Source: Azospirillum brasilense (GTDB lineage Bacteria > Pseudomonadota > Alphaproteobacteria > Azospirillales > Azospirillaceae). From it: 63,758 bases of DNA. Position numbers and translations under genes: made by a program. Under the pieces are notes generated by a model. That model was not told the DNA's origin, searched no databases, and was given only the letters and a program-made list of their open reading frames with translations. The stretch lies in NCBI RefSeq assembly GCF_003349955.1, contig NZ_QLKQ01000043.1:1-63758 (forward strand), in the 5' to 3' direction. Shown here piece after piece: positions 27,068 through 36,514 of the stretch. Numbering within the stretch: the first letter of the stretch is position 1; the number at the start of each line of letters is the position of its first letter.

Positions 27068-27745
27068 ATGAGCGGACGGCTCAGGCGGGGAATGACGGCG
27101 GTCGCGTTTCTGGGGCTGGGCGGTTGCGCGGGCGCGCCGGTGGCGATGACCGCCGCGTCCTTCGCGGTGGACGGAATGCTCTATGTCGGAACCAGCAAGA
27201 GCAGCACCGACCACATGCTGTCAGCGATGCTGCAGCAGGATTGCGCGACCTTCCGCGTCCTGAGCCAAGGCTATGTCTGCAAGCCGGTCATCGTGCCGGT
27301 GGTCCGCAGCGCCGAGAGTGTGCCGGTCCCCCTTCCGGAAACCGAACCGCCGGCCGTTCCCGCCCCGCCACCGCCCGCGCCGCTCCCAATAACGGCGGAG
27401 GTGGAGATCGCCGCGCTTCCAGCCACCGTGTTGCCGCCGATGCCGCGCCCCGCCGAACGGCGCTTTCTCGTGGTCGCGGGCAGCTTTTCGAAGCGTGGAC
27501 AGGCGGAAGCCCAGCGCGCGCGGCTGAGCCATCCAGAGGCCGACATCGTGGCGGCCGACGTACGGGGCCGGCGCATCCACCGCCTCGTCCTGCCGCCGGA
27601 GGACCGCCCGACCGCCCTGCGCCGTCTGGCCGAGATCCGCGCCGCCGGGGTCGGCGACGCCTGGCTTCTGACCTGGACGGGGCGGACGGTGGTGGCCGAC
27701 CTGCCCGGCGACGCGCCCTACCCCATCCTGCCGGACCAGATGTGA
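27068..27745 (+). CDS. SPOR-domain lipoprotein
   Basis: A 225-residue exported protein. The lipobox is LGGC (C20). A small conserved-looking region (to about residue 80, with two Cys) is followed by a Pro-rich linker (PPAVPAPPPPAPLP) and a C-terminal SPOR-like domain beginning RFLVVAGSFSKRGQAEAQRARL. SPOR domains bind denuded peptidoglycan glycans at division sites, so it may act in envelope or cell-division remodelling. It is convergent with the next MFS gene with only 4 bases between the stops. Confidence 0.82.
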   Translation: MSGRLRRGMTAVAFLGLGGCAGAPVAMTAASFAVDGMLYVGTSKSSTDHMLSAMLQQDCATFRVLSQGYVCKPVIVPVVRSAESVPVPLPETEPPAVPAPPPPAPLPITAEVEIAALPATVLPPMPRPAERRFLVVAGSFSKRGQAEAQRARLSHPEADIVAADVRGRRIHRLVLPPEDRPTALRRLAEIRAAGVGDAWLLTWTGRTVVADLPGDAPYPILPDQM

Positions 27746-27749
27746 GGCG

Positions 27750-28964
27750 TCACTCCGCCGCCGCCATCGGGGCCGCCGCCGGCTTGGCCGGAACGTCGCG
27801 GTCGCGCGGCAGCAGCAGCGCCGCCGCGAAGGCGACCAGCGCCAGCACCGACAGCGTGGCATAGAGCATGACGAACTCGCCCGTCCGCTCGTAGACCAGG
27901 GCGACGAGCTGCACCGCCAGCGGGCCGGCGCCGAAGGACAGGATGAACTTGGCGCCGTAGGCCAGCCCGCGGTGCTTTTCCGGCGTGTAGCGGGCGAGCA
28001 GCAGGTTCTCCGCCGGGATCTGCACCTGGGAGGCGACGACGACCAGCGCCGCCGCACCGACCAGCGGCAGGTCGGCGAGGACCGCCACCGCCGCCATCAT
28101 CGGCACCTGGACCAGCAGGCACAGGGTGTAGATGCGCTTCAGCGGATACTTGTCGGCCAGATGCCCGCCGATGAGCTGCGGCAGGGCGGCGAACAGATAG
28201 ACCGCCGTCACCACGCCGCCAACGCCCAGCGTGCTGCCGCCCAGCAGGTCGCTCAGCCGCGCCTCGAACAGCTTGGGCAGCACCACCTGCATGGCGTTGA
28301 ACATCAGCCCGGCGCAGACCATCGTCACCGACAGCACGAAGAAGGCGCGGATCACGTCGCCGCGCGACGCCTTGGGGATTGGCTTCACGTCGCCCTGGCG
28401 GTCCTCGACCTTGCCCATGGCGATCAGCAGGGCCAGCACGACGCCCAGCCCCAGGCAGACCGCCCCCGGAATCAGGAAGGCCGAGCGCCAGCCCAGCCAC
28501 TCGGTCAGGCCGCCGGCCACCACCGCCGCCGAGGCGATCCCGATGGTGCCGAAGATGCCCTGGTAGCCCAGCGCCTTGCCGCGGTTGGTGGCGTTCTTGA
28601 CCATCCAGGCCATACCCACCGGGTGGTAGATGGAGGAGCCGAGCCCGAGCACCGCCAGCGCCCACAGCAGCGCTTCCGGACCATCGGTCAGGCCGCAGGC
28701 GATGGTCCCCGCCCCGGTCAGCAGGAAGAAGACCGCCATCATCCGGCATTCGCTCCAGCGGTCGCCCAGCCAGCCGGCCAGCGGCGCGCCGACGCCGATC
28801 ATCAGGGCGCCGAGCGTCCACAGCCGGATCAGCTCGTCGTAGGGCAGCTTCCATTCCCGCTCCAATGCCAGGACGACGGTCAGGAACAGGGCCGACACGA
28901 TGTGCATCAGCGCGTGGCCGATCCAGGAAAAGCCGATCGACAGCCGCGCCGATGTGTCGGTCAT
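27750..28964 (-). CDS. MFS transporter, Fsr-like
   Basis: A 404-residue carrier with about twelve hydrophobic segments. The early block WIGHALMHIVSALFLTVVL, then GLGSSIYHPVGMAWMVKN, resembles the Fsr (fosmidomycin resistance) branch of the MFS, where GSAFHPVG-like sequence in TM4 is diagnostic. The loop GDRWSECRMM replaces the usual motif A partly. The substrate cannot be predicted. Start at 28964 begins the conserved sequence. It appears as a single-gene unit; cutA lies behind its promoter region in the same direction. Confidence 0.85.
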   Translation of the reverse strand: MTDTSARLSIGFSWIGHALMHIVSALFLTVVLALEREWKLPYDELIRLWTLGALMIGVGAPLAGWLGDRWSECRMMAVFFLLTGAGTIACGLTDGPEALLWALAVLGLGSSIYHPVGMAWMVKNATNRGKALGYQGIFGTIGIASAAVVAGGLTEWLGWRSAFLIPGAVCLGLGVVLALLIAMGKVEDRQGDVKPIPKASRGDVIRAFFVLSVTMVCAGLMFNAMQVVLPKLFEARLSDLLGGSTLGVGGVVTAVYLFAALPQLIGGHLADKYPLKRIYTLCLLVQVPMMAAVAVLADLPLVGAAALVVVASQVQIPAENLLLARYTPEKHRGLAYGAKFILSFGAGPLAVQLVALVYERTGEFVMLYATLSVLALVAFAAALLLPRDRDVPAKPAAAPMAAAE

Positions 28965-29099
28965 GGAAATTCTCCGCATCCGGATGATTTGCGCTTGAAA
29001 GCAACCCTTGCGAAACTGGCACGCGGGTCGGAGGCGGTCCAATGCGCCGCCGTCATGGCCGGCATGCGGCGACCGGCCGGCGGACTCAGAGTTCAGGGC

Positions 29100-29414
29100 T
29101 CAGGCGGTCCCGTCGCGCAGCCAGTCCAGATAGGCCGGGTTGCCGCGCCCCACCCTCAGCTCGACCACACAGGGCACATCGTAGCTGTGCAACTCCCGCA
29201 CCCGCGCGGCCAGCCGCTCGAACAGCTCCGCCCGCGTCTTGGCGATCAGCACCGTCTCATTGGCTTCCTCGATGGCGTCCTGCCAGCGGTAGATGGAGGT
29301 CATGCCGTCGAAAATGTTGGCGCAGGCGGCCAGCCGCTCCTCGACCAGCGCGCGGCCGATGCGCCGGGCCTCGTCCCGCGATCCGGCGGTGATGTAGGCG
29401 AAGACGAATTCCAT
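29100..29414 (-). CDS. cutA: Divalent-cation tolerance protein CutA
   Basis: A 104-residue trimeric ferredoxin-like protein related to PII. Family motifs are present: ITAGSRDEARRIGRALVEERLAACANI, SIYRWQDAIEEANETVLIAKT, and HSYDVPCVVELRVGRGNPAYLDWL. The function in bacteria is still debated (copper tolerance or signalling). I chose the ATG at 29414, which starts the homologous sequence. It is divergent from a small hypothetical gene. Confidence 0.95.
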   Translation of the reverse strand: MEFVFAYITAGSRDEARRIGRALVEERLAACANIFDGMTSIYRWQDAIEEANETVLIAKTRAELFERLAARVRELHSYDVPCVVELRVGRGNPAYLDWLRDGTA

Positions 29415-29506
29415 GACCGGAGCCTTTCGATGTAGAGTGCCCGAATCTTGCCACAGGCCGCCAGAGCGTGACAGCCGGGCCGCACCATCTTCCGAGGCGA
29501 CGAACC

Positions 29507-29791
29507 ATGGCCGCACCCCGACGCACCACGTCCCGACGCCGCCCCACCGAGGCGCAGGCGGCGTGGCTGCGCAACGGCCTGGATCAGCCCGGCGGCAAGC
29601 TGCCGCTGTTCGACGGCGACGGCCAGCGCGTCAAGCGCCAGACCATCGAAAGCTGCCTGAAGTCTGGCTGGGCCGCGCGCTGGTTCGACAACCCGCTGAA
29701 GCCCGACTGGCTGGTCTGCCGCCTGACCGACGCCGGCCGCGCCGCCCTCGCCCCGCGCCCCGCCGCGAAGGAACTCGTCCAGGCGGAATGA
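29507..29791 (+). CDS. Small basic hypothetical protein
   Basis: From the ATG at 29507 it encodes 94 residues: a basic, Arg-rich N-terminus (APRRTTSRRRPTEAQ), then LRNGLDQPGGKLPLFDGDGQRVKRQTIESCLKSGWAARW and RLTDAGRAAL. The last phrase is seen at the end of winged-helix domains of the MarR or PadR type, so a degenerate winged helix is possible, but I cannot name a family. It lies 92 bases from cutA on the other strand. An upstream in-frame ATG at 29468 is less likely. Confidence 0.6.
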   Translation: MAAPRRTTSRRRPTEAQAAWLRNGLDQPGGKLPLFDGDGQRVKRQTIESCLKSGWAARWFDNPLKPDWLVCRLTDAGRAALAPRPAAKELVQAE

Positions 29792-29856
29792 CCGCCGGAC
29801 GGGTGACGATTCCCCCTCCGAACACCATGTTGCGGTCCGCGAACGCTCGCGGCCCG

Positions 29857-29890
29857 ACCAAGCTTTGTTTTGCACCAAGCTTTGTTTTCC
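29857..29890. repeat. 17-base tandem repeat before the P-loop kinase gene
   Basis: ACCAAGCTTTGTTTTGC is followed immediately by ACCAAGCTTTGTTTTCC: two 17-base units with one mismatch, ending 15 bases before the next gene's start. The AT-rich content stands out from its surroundings. Confidence 0.85.
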
Positions 29891-29905
29891 AACGGTATCA
29901 ATCCC

Positions 29906-30433
29906 ATGCAGCTTTCCGACCTCGGCCACCGCATTTGCATCCTCGGCCCGTCCAACAGCGGGAAATCCACGCTTGCCGAAGCGATCGCACGGCAGCGCGG
30001 CTTTCCCGTCGTCCACCTCGACCGGCTCTACCACGCCCCCAACACGGATTGGCAGCCGCGGCCGACCGACGAGTTCATCGCCCTGCACGACGCGGCCATC
30101 GCCGGCGACCGCTGGATCATGGAGGGAAACTATTCACGCTGCATTCCGCAGCGCTTCCAGCGGGCGACAGGCTTGATCTACCTGGACGTGCCCATGCCGC
30201 TCAGCCTGCTGCGCTACTTCCGCCGGACCCTGTTCGAGCGGGAACGGCGCGGCGCGCTGGAGGGTCGCCGGGACAGCATCAAATGGGAGATGATCCGCCA
30301 CATCGCCGTCGCCACCCCGAGAAACCGGGCGCGGAACCTGCGCACCTTCGATCAGGCCGACCTGCCGAAGATACGGATCGACTCCGCGCGGGACCTGAAC
30401 GCGTGGTACCGGCGCTGGGGCCTCACGCGCTGA
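29906..30433 (+). CDS. P-loop nucleotide kinase (FlaR/adenylate kinase-like)
   Basis: A 175-residue protein with a Walker A loop GPSNSGKST (15-23, K21) and the FlaR-like signatures HLDRLYHAP and WIMEGNYS, then a C-terminal region with ARD...WYRRWG. The group is annotated as DNA topology modulation protein FlaR or adenylate kinase-like; the true substrate is unknown. The start at 29906 is chosen because the conserved sequence starts there; the 12 codons before it come from the tandem repeat. It is convergent with the big kinase gene, 15 bases apart. Confidence 0.85.
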   Translation: MQLSDLGHRICILGPSNSGKSTLAEAIARQRGFPVVHLDRLYHAPNTDWQPRPTDEFIALHDAAIAGDRWIMEGNYSRCIPQRFQRATGLIYLDVPMPLSLLRYFRRTLFERERRGALEGRRDSIKWEMIRHIAVATPRNRARNLRTFDQADLPKIRIDSARDLNAWYRRWGLTR

Positions 30434-30448
30434 CGGCCGGACGCCGGT

Positions 30449-33400
30449 TCACACCGGCACGGCCTTCAACCGCTGGTCCACCGCCGCCGCCAGCTCACGG
30501 GGGGTGACCGGCTTGTGGATCACCGTCAGCCCATGGGTGGTGGCGTCCAGCAGGCAGTCCGGTCCCGTCTCCCCGGTCAGGATCACACCCGGAACCCCGG
30601 CGCCGTAGCGCTCGCGCACGCGCAGGATCACCTCGGTCCCGATCCGCCCCTCGCGCAGCCGGTAATCGGCGATCACGATGTCGGGGACACGGGTCTGGGC
30701 GGACAACCGCTCCATCGCCTGATCGGCGCTGCCCGCCGCCAGCACGGCGTATCCCCATTCCGTCAGGATCAGCTGAAGCCCCATCAGCACGATGGCGTCG
30801 TCGTCCACCAGCACGGCGAGACGGCCCTGCCCCGTCCCCGGCGCCGTGCTCCCGGCGTCCGCGACGGCGGTGGCCACCGTTTCTCCCATCGGCACCAGAA
30901 CCCGGAAGGCCGAGCCCTTGCCCACCGCGGAACGCACCTCCACCGGATGGTCGAGCAGCCGCGACAGGCGCCGCACGATGGCGAGGCCGAGGCCGAGTCC
31001 CTGGTTGCGGTCCCGCTCCGGGTTGCCGACCTGATGGAACTCCTCGAAGATCCGCTCCAGATGGTCGTCGGGAATGCCCATGCCGGTGTCCTGGACGACA
31101 ATGGACAGGAAGCGGCCGTCCGACCGGCACTGCACCCGCACCAGCCCTGTTTCGGTGTAGCGGATGGCGTTCTCGACCAGATTGCGCAGCAGCCGGCCGA
31201 GCAGCGTGCGGTCGCTGCGCACCCGCCCGGCGGTGACCTCGACCTGCCAGCCGATGCCCTTGCCGGCGGCGACCGGCGCGTAGGCGGCGCGGATCGGGTC
31301 CAGCACCTCCGCCACGTCGAAGTCCTCGAACACCGGCGTCACCACCCCGGCGTCGAGGCGGGACACGTCGAGCAGGCTGTCCAGCAGCCCTTTCAGCGCG
31401 TCCAGACCCTGCTCCAGATGGGTCAGGATCTTGGTCCCCGCGGCGGACCCGACATGGGCCGACAGGGCGGCGGTGAAGAAGAACAGCGACTGGAGCGGCT
31501 GGCGCAGATCATGGCTGGCCGCGGCCAGGAACTTCGACTTGGCGAGGTTGGCGCGCTCCGCCTCGTCGCGGGCGGCGCGCAGTTCGGCCTCCATCGCCTT
31601 GCGCTCGGTGATGTCCTCGGCGACGGTGATGCGGTAGGCCGGCTCCGTGCCGGTGATCCGGGCGAGCGAGGAGGTCACCCGCACCCACACCGCCCCGCCG
31701 TCCTTGCGGCGGTAGCGCTTCTCCAGGGCGTAGCTGGACAGGTCGCCGGACAGCAGCCGCTCGATCAGCCGTTCCTCCTCCGGCAGATCGGCCGGATCGG
31801 TGATGTCGCGGTAGGTCCGCTTCAGCAGCTCCTCGCGCGGGTAGCCGACGATGTCGCAGATCTTGGCGTTGACGTCGAGAATCCGGCCATCCAACCCCAC
31901 CCGCTCGATGCCAACCGCCGCCAGCTCGAAGACCGACCGGAAGCGCTCGTCGCTCTGGCGGCGCGCCGTCTCGGCCCGCCGCAGGTCGGTGACCTCCATC
32001 ACGACGGCGCCGACCGCCGCGACCTCCATCCCCTCATGGACCGGGAACAGGGCGGTCAGCCAGTGGCGCGTCACGCCGGGCTCCCTGGGCGTCTCGCCCA
32101 CGATCTCGCGGTAGGGAATCGGCTCGCCGGATTCGAACACCCGGTCGATCAGCGGTTCGACGCTGGCGCCGACGACGGGAATCAGATCCGCCAGCGTACG
32201 ACCCATATGGGCTTCGGCCAGGATGCCGTTGCAATCCGCCAACTGCTCGTTGATGCGGATGTAGCGGCGCTCGCGGTCGAAAAAGGCGAAACCGACCGGC
32301 GCGTTCTGCAGCAGGCTGTTCAGTTGCGCCAGCAGGGCGTTCTTTTCCCGGTTGGCGGAGGTCAGAGCCGCCTCCCCCCACTTGCGGGCGGTGGTGTCCT
32401 GGAAGAAGACGGCCAGCCCGTCCGGCGACGGGAAGGCGCGCACGGCGAACCAGGATTCGAAGGCCGTGCAATACTCCTCGAACTCGACCGGCGTCTGATC
32501 CTGCATGGCGCGGCGGTAGTTTTCACCGAACGCGCTGGCGGACACCTCGGGAAAGACGTCCCACAGGTCTTGGCCGATCAGGTCGCGCCCGCCGGCGATC
32601 AGCGTCCGGGCGCGCTCGTTCATGAAGGTGATGCGCCAGTGGCGGTCCACCTCGAACACGCCGTCGGTGATGCTGCCCAGAACGGCGGCCGTCTTGTAGG
32701 CCAGCGCGCTGGCCTGCTCCCGCACCTGCTGCTGGCGGGCCAGCTCCTCGGCCATGCCGTCGAAGGCGCGGGCCAGCGTGCCCAGTTCGGACGACTGGTC
32801 GGCCACGCCGCTGCGCGCCGTCAGGTCGCCGCCCTTCCAGCGCTCCGCCGTCGCGACCAGCGCCGCCACGGGCCGCCGCAGGAACCGGCTGGCGCCCCAC
32901 CAGACGGCGAGCAGGGTCAGCAGCAGCACGCCGGCGATGCCGGTCATCGCCTGGATCATCGCACCGCGGATCGGCCCCAGCGCCTCGCCCTTGTCCAGGC
33001 AGACGACGACCCCGATGCCGTCCAGGCTTTGGCCGGTCGGCCGGTAGGCGACGATGCGCGGCCGATCGTCCAGCCCGGTCACCTCGGCAATGCCGGGCGC
33101 GTCGCGGGACAGCAGCGCGATGACGATGGGGGACAGCGCGCCGCCGTCGCCGCTCTGGTCCGGCGCCATCTGGATTTGCAGAGACGGCACTTGAGCAACC
33201 ACCCGGTCGCGGCGGTCCACCAGAGTGATCCGCGTGTTGTCGGCCAGCGGCCGCTTGGACAGGAAATCGGCGATCCAGGAGATATCGGTCATCGCCGTCA
33301 CGACGCCGGCCGCCCGCCCCTCGCCGTCCTGGAAGGCCAGCGCCACCGGCATGGCGGATCGCCCGTCCGTCCGGCGGAAAACATGCTCGCCCAGCGTCAT

Positions 33401-33799
33401 CCGGCCGCTGTCCAGCGCATCGCGGAAATAGTCGCGGTCGGAAATGGAAATCCCCAGCGAGGCGCGGTCGGTCGCGCAACGCACCACCCCGTCGAGCCCG
33501 GCGATCACGATGCCGAGATGGCCGGGATACGACGCGCGCAGATCGTCCATCAGCGCCTGACAGGCGGGAGAGCCGGGGGCGCGCACCGGGTCGGCCTTCA
33601 CCAACGTGCTCAGCACCTGCCGCAGGCCGTCGATCATGCGGTGCTGCTCCGCCTCGAACAGGGCGGCGACATGCAGGGCATCCCGCCCCACCTCGGCCTC
33701 CCGCGCGGCGCGCAGGGCCAGCTCGTTCTTCACCTCGATGACGGCCGCCGGAATCATCGCCACGAGGACGAGCAGCAACAGGCGGTGAAGAAGGCTCAT
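30449..33799 (-). CDS. Membrane hybrid sensor histidine kinase with three PAS domains
   Basis: An 1116-residue sensor. Order: TM1 (about 6-22), periplasmic double-Cache-like domain (about 30-275, with DRDYFRDAL and TLVDRRDRVVAQ), TM2 (281-303), HAMP (304-356), PAS (365-475), PAS (487-610), PAS (615-735), HisKA with H763 in ASHDLRQPLQS, HATPase (N box NLVENAIRY, G boxes DTGMGIP and GLGLGLA), and a C-terminal receiver (993-1110) with D1045 in IADYRLREG and K1096. The ASHDLRQPLQ box and ADYRL receiver are typical of orphan PAS kinases whose receivers may only tune activity. No cognate regulator is adjacent; an RHH-like gene is upstream on the same strand. Confidence 0.95.
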   Translation of the reverse strand: MSLLHRLLLLVLVAMIPAAVIEVKNELALRAAREAEVGRDALHVAALFEAEQHRMIDGLRQVLSTLVKADPVRAPGSPACQALMDDLRASYPGHLGIVIAGLDGVVRCATDRASLGISISDRDYFRDALDSGRMTLGEHVFRRTDGRSAMPVALAFQDGEGRAAGVVTAMTDISWIADFLSKRPLADNTRITLVDRRDRVVAQVPSLQIQMAPDQSGDGGALSPIVIALLSRDAPGIAEVTGLDDRPRIVAYRPTGQSLDGIGVVVCLDKGEALGPIRGAMIQAMTGIAGVLLLTLLAVWWGASRFLRRPVAALVATAERWKGGDLTARSGVADQSSELGTLARAFDGMAEELARQQQVREQASALAYKTAAVLGSITDGVFEVDRHWRITFMNERARTLIAGGRDLIGQDLWDVFPEVSASAFGENYRRAMQDQTPVEFEEYCTAFESWFAVRAFPSPDGLAVFFQDTTARKWGEAALTSANREKNALLAQLNSLLQNAPVGFAFFDRERRYIRINEQLADCNGILAEAHMGRTLADLIPVVGASVEPLIDRVFESGEPIPYREIVGETPREPGVTRHWLTALFPVHEGMEVAAVGAVVMEVTDLRRAETARRQSDERFRSVFELAAVGIERVGLDGRILDVNAKICDIVGYPREELLKRTYRDITDPADLPEEERLIERLLSGDLSSYALEKRYRRKDGGAVWVRVTSSLARITGTEPAYRITVAEDITERKAMEAELRAARDEAERANLAKSKFLAAASHDLRQPLQSLFFFTAALSAHVGSAAGTKILTHLEQGLDALKGLLDSLLDVSRLDAGVVTPVFEDFDVAEVLDPIRAAYAPVAAGKGIGWQVEVTAGRVRSDRTLLGRLLRNLVENAIRYTETGLVRVQCRSDGRFLSIVVQDTGMGIPDDHLERIFEEFHQVGNPERDRNQGLGLGLAIVRRLSRLLDHPVEVRSAVGKGSAFRVLVPMGETVATAVADAGSTAPGTGQGRLAVLVDDDAIVLMGLQLILTEWGYAVLAAGSADQAMERLSAQTRVPDIVIADYRLREGRIGTEVILRVRERYGAGVPGVILTGETGPDCLLDATTHGLTVIHKPVTPRELAAAVDQRLKAVPV

Positions 33800-33857
33800 G
33801 CAAGGCGGCTTTCGGAAAATGATGCCGTGTGACGGTGCGCGAAGCCCGACCGTCCCG

Positions 33858-34160
33858 TCAACGGGCGCGCGTGGCCTTCCAGGCGCCGGAACGTTCGGCG
33901 CCGGCGGCGATGCGGCGGTCGGCGATCTCCGCTTCGTCCACCTCGGCGATCCCGGCGTGCTTCAGGGCGCGCAAAAGAACGCTGCGGACGGTCGTTCCCT
34001 CCTCCTCGGCGCGGCGGCGGACGGCGCGCTTGACGCTCTGCGGCACCATGGCGGCCAACTGCACGTCCGGTTCGCGCCGTTCGGAGTCGCGCCGGTCCGA
34101 CGGGGCCGGCTTGGTGTCGCACGGGATGATGTGGGCGGGTCGGAGGGGGTGGTCGCGCAT
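33858..34160 (-). CDS. Small ribbon-helix-helix-like protein
   Basis: A 100-residue basic protein. The middle, VQLAAMVPQSVKRAVRRRAEEEGTTVRSVLLRALKHAGI, has the spacing of a ribbon-helix-helix DNA-binding domain (strand, helix, turn, helix). The N-terminal 30 residues look disordered. It may be a small transcriptional regulator or plasmid-type partition relative; no toxin gene is next to it. It reads in the same direction as the big hybrid kinase, 58 bases upstream, and could control it. Confidence 0.68.
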   Translation of the reverse strand: MRDHPLRPAHIIPCDTKPAPSDRRDSERREPDVQLAAMVPQSVKRAVRRRAEEEGTTVRSVLLRALKHAGIAEVDEAEIADRRIAAGAERSGAWKATRAR

Positions 34161-34379
34161 CGGTCCTGCCGTACATGGTTCGAAGGTGCGAAACCATCCC
34201 CGGTTATAGTTAATTTCCTGTTAACCATAAACCTTCCGGCGGTGCCAGGGGTTTGTCCTACGCCGGAATAGCGGTTGACCTGTCCAACCCTGCACCGAAG
34301 AGTGGCCGACCGGGCCTTTCGGTACCACGGCACCGGATCACCGCCCCCTTCGCACGGCCAGAGCAGAGGAGCGACGACG

Positions 34380-35846
34380 TTGTCAGCACGCCCTTCGAAA
34401 CGCCGCATCGCCATCATCGGGGCCGGCTTCACCGGCAGCGTCCTCGCCGCGCATCTGTTGCGCTCCGTCGATGAGCCGACCAGCCTGCACCTGATCGAAC
34501 GCACGCCCAGCGTCGGCGCCGGGCTCGCCTACTCCACGCCCAACGCCGCGCATCTGCTGAACGTGCGCGCCTACAACATGAGCGCCTATCCGGATGACCC
34601 GCGGCACTTCCTGCGCTGGCTGTGGGCGCAGGACGAAGAGGCACAAGAGGAGGGTGCCGGGGCGGTGCCGCCCAGCGGACACGCCTTCGTCTCCCGCGCC
34701 CGCTACGGCGCCTACATCCGGGACGTCCTGCGGGAGGCCGTGGCCAACGCCCCACCCCACGTCTCGCTCACCATGTCGCGGGCGGAGGCGGTGGACATCG
34801 CGTCGGACGCACGGGGCACCCGGCTGCGGTTGAGCAACGGCACCAGCCTGTCGGTGGACACGGCGGTCCTGTGCGTCGGCAACTTCGCCCCCTCGCCGCC
34901 GCCGGTCCCGGCGCCGGAGGTCTACGCCTCCAGCCGCTACGTGGCCTCGCCCTGGGACTGGCCGGCGCTGGCCGCCATCGCCCCCGACGCGCCCGTGCTG
35001 ATCCTGGGCACCGGGCTGACCATGGTGGACACCGTCCTGTCGCTGGAGGACCAGGGGCACCGCGGCCCCATTCTCGCTCTGTCGCGCCGCGGCCTGCTGC
35101 CCCAGACGCACGAGGAGACGCGGCCCTTCAAAAGCTTCATCCACCCCCAGGTGATGCCACGCACCGTGCTCGACGTGATGATCGCCCTGAAGGCCGACGT
35201 CCGCCGCGCGCGGGAGACGGGATTCGACTGGCGGTCGGCCTTCGACGCGCTGCGCCCTTACCATCATCTGATCTGGAGTCACCTGCCGCTGGAGGAGCGG
35301 CGGCGCTTCCTGCGCCATGTCCGCCCCTATTGGGAGGTCCATCGCCACCGCATCGCGCCGGAGGTGGCCGCCCGCATCGCCGCCCTCTGCGCGAACGGGC
35401 GGCTGACCATCCGCGCCGGCCGCCTTCAGACACTGACCCTCGTGCCGAACGGGGTGCAAGCGACCGTCCGCGCCCGTGGATCGGAGGGAACCGTCTGGAC
35501 CCGCACCGTCGGCGCCCTCGTCAACGCCACCGGCACCGAATGCGACTTCAGCCGGATCGCCCATCCCCTGGTCAAGGCGCTGCTGACGCGCGGCTTGGCG
35601 CGACCCGACCCGCTGCGGCTGGGGCTGGATGTCAGCATGGACGGCGCCCTGATCAGCGAGGACGGTCGGGAGTCGGACCGGCTGTTCGCCCTCGGCCCGG
35701 TCAGCCGGCCGCCCTTCTGGGAGATGACCGCGGTGCCCGAGCTGCGCAACCAATGCGCCCAGGCCGCCCGGCACATCGCCGGGCTGCGGCGGTCCGCCCA
35801 CCCTCTGGCGGAGCCGGCCTTTCTCGGCGCGCGGGCGGTGCCCTGA
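34380..35846 (+). CDS. FAD/NAD(P)-binding protein, YdhS-like
   Basis: A 488-residue flavoprotein with FAD-binding GAGFTGS (14-20), followed by LHLIERTPSVGAGLAYSTPNAAHLLNVRA, the signature of the FAD-NAD(P)-binding (HcaE/YdhS-like) family. A second nucleotide-binding motif, VLILGTGLTMVD, is near residue 205. Its substrate is unknown; some relatives hydroxylate amines. No ATG fits: I propose TTG at 34380, with GAGGAG 8 bases upstream and the FAD motif beginning directly after. The gene is convergent with the cupin gene. Confidence 0.85.
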   Translation: MSARPSKRRIAIIGAGFTGSVLAAHLLRSVDEPTSLHLIERTPSVGAGLAYSTPNAAHLLNVRAYNMSAYPDDPRHFLRWLWAQDEEAQEEGAGAVPPSGHAFVSRARYGAYIRDVLREAVANAPPHVSLTMSRAEAVDIASDARGTRLRLSNGTSLSVDTAVLCVGNFAPSPPPVPAPEVYASSRYVASPWDWPALAAIAPDAPVLILGTGLTMVDTVLSLEDQGHRGPILALSRRGLLPQTHEETRPFKSFIHPQVMPRTVLDVMIALKADVRRARETGFDWRSAFDALRPYHHLIWSHLPLEERRRFLRHVRPYWEVHRHRIAPEVAARIAALCANGRLTIRAGRLQTLTLVPNGVQATVRARGSEGTVWTRTVGALVNATGTECDFSRIAHPLVKALLTRGLARPDPLRLGLDVSMDGALISEDGRESDRLFALGPVSRPPFWEMTAVPELRNQCAQAARHIAGLRRSAHPLAEPAFLGARAVP

Positions 35847-35867
35847 CGGATGGTGTCTCCGCCCCGC

Positions 35868-36377
35868 TCACCAGGGCGTGCCGTCGCGATGCGCGAAGAG
35901 ATCGGTCGCGCTGTCGTAGCGCAGATCCTCGTCCGGGTAATGCACCTCGTCCCCCGCGCTGCGATCGCCGACCTCCAGATAGGTCGCCGGCGCCTCGGAG
36001 CGGTTGACGAGCTGGTGCCCGTCGGGCTTTCCGGCCGGGAAGCCGGCGCACATGCCGGGACGCAGGACCGTCTCGCCGGCGTCGGTGACCAGGGTCAGCT
36101 CGCCGTCCAGCACATAGACGAACTCGTCCTGGCGGGTGTGCCAGTGCCGGAGGGCGGAGGCGGCGCCCGGCTCCAGCCGGGTCAGGTTCACGCCGAAGTT
36201 GGTGATTCCCAGCGGGTTGCCCAGCCGCTTGCGCAGGCGCCCGGCGACGGCGGCGCGGAACGGCTCGGGATAGCCGGTGGCGCCGAGCTTCGCCCCGACC
36301 GCCGCGGGGTCGAGGACGGGTGCGGTGGGTGAAACAGTGGCGGGGGGCTTGTCTGACAAAGGTGGGTCTCCCTTCAC
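35868..36377 (-). CDS. Cupin-domain protein
   Basis: A 169-residue single-domain cupin. Metal-site motifs: HWHTRQDEFVYVLDGE (the H-x-H, then E) and PAGKPDGHQLVNRS (the last His). Such small cupins are often sugar-binding, dioxygenase-like or regulatory. The frame's first start is a GTG at 36377. A TTG at 36359 (LSDKPPATVS), with AGGGAG 8 bases upstream, may be the real start. It is convergent with the flavoprotein gene and divergent from the two hydrolase genes. Confidence 0.88.
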   Translation of the reverse strand: MKGDPPLSDKPPATVSPTAPVLDPAAVGAKLGATGYPEPFRAAVAGRLRKRLGNPLGITNFGVNLTRLEPGAASALRHWHTRQDEFVYVLDGELTLVTDAGETVLRPGMCAGFPAGKPDGHQLVNRSEAPATYLEVGDRSAGDEVHYPDEDLRYDSATDLFAHRDGTPW

Positions 36378-36514
36378 CGGGGAACGATACCGATCTGTGG
36401 ATTCGGTTCGGGATCGTCATTGTAGGCCATCGGGCACGGACCGACCATCCGACCTGTTGAGCCACCGGCCGGCCACCTCATCGGGGCAAGGCCCAACGAA
36501 AGGGGGAAAGGCGC

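Noticed and set aside
30515..33832. An 1105-codon open frame on the plus strand opposite the large hybrid kinase.
   Set aside because: It is a shadow of the kinase coding strand with low-complexity composition; the kinase frame carries all expected motifs.
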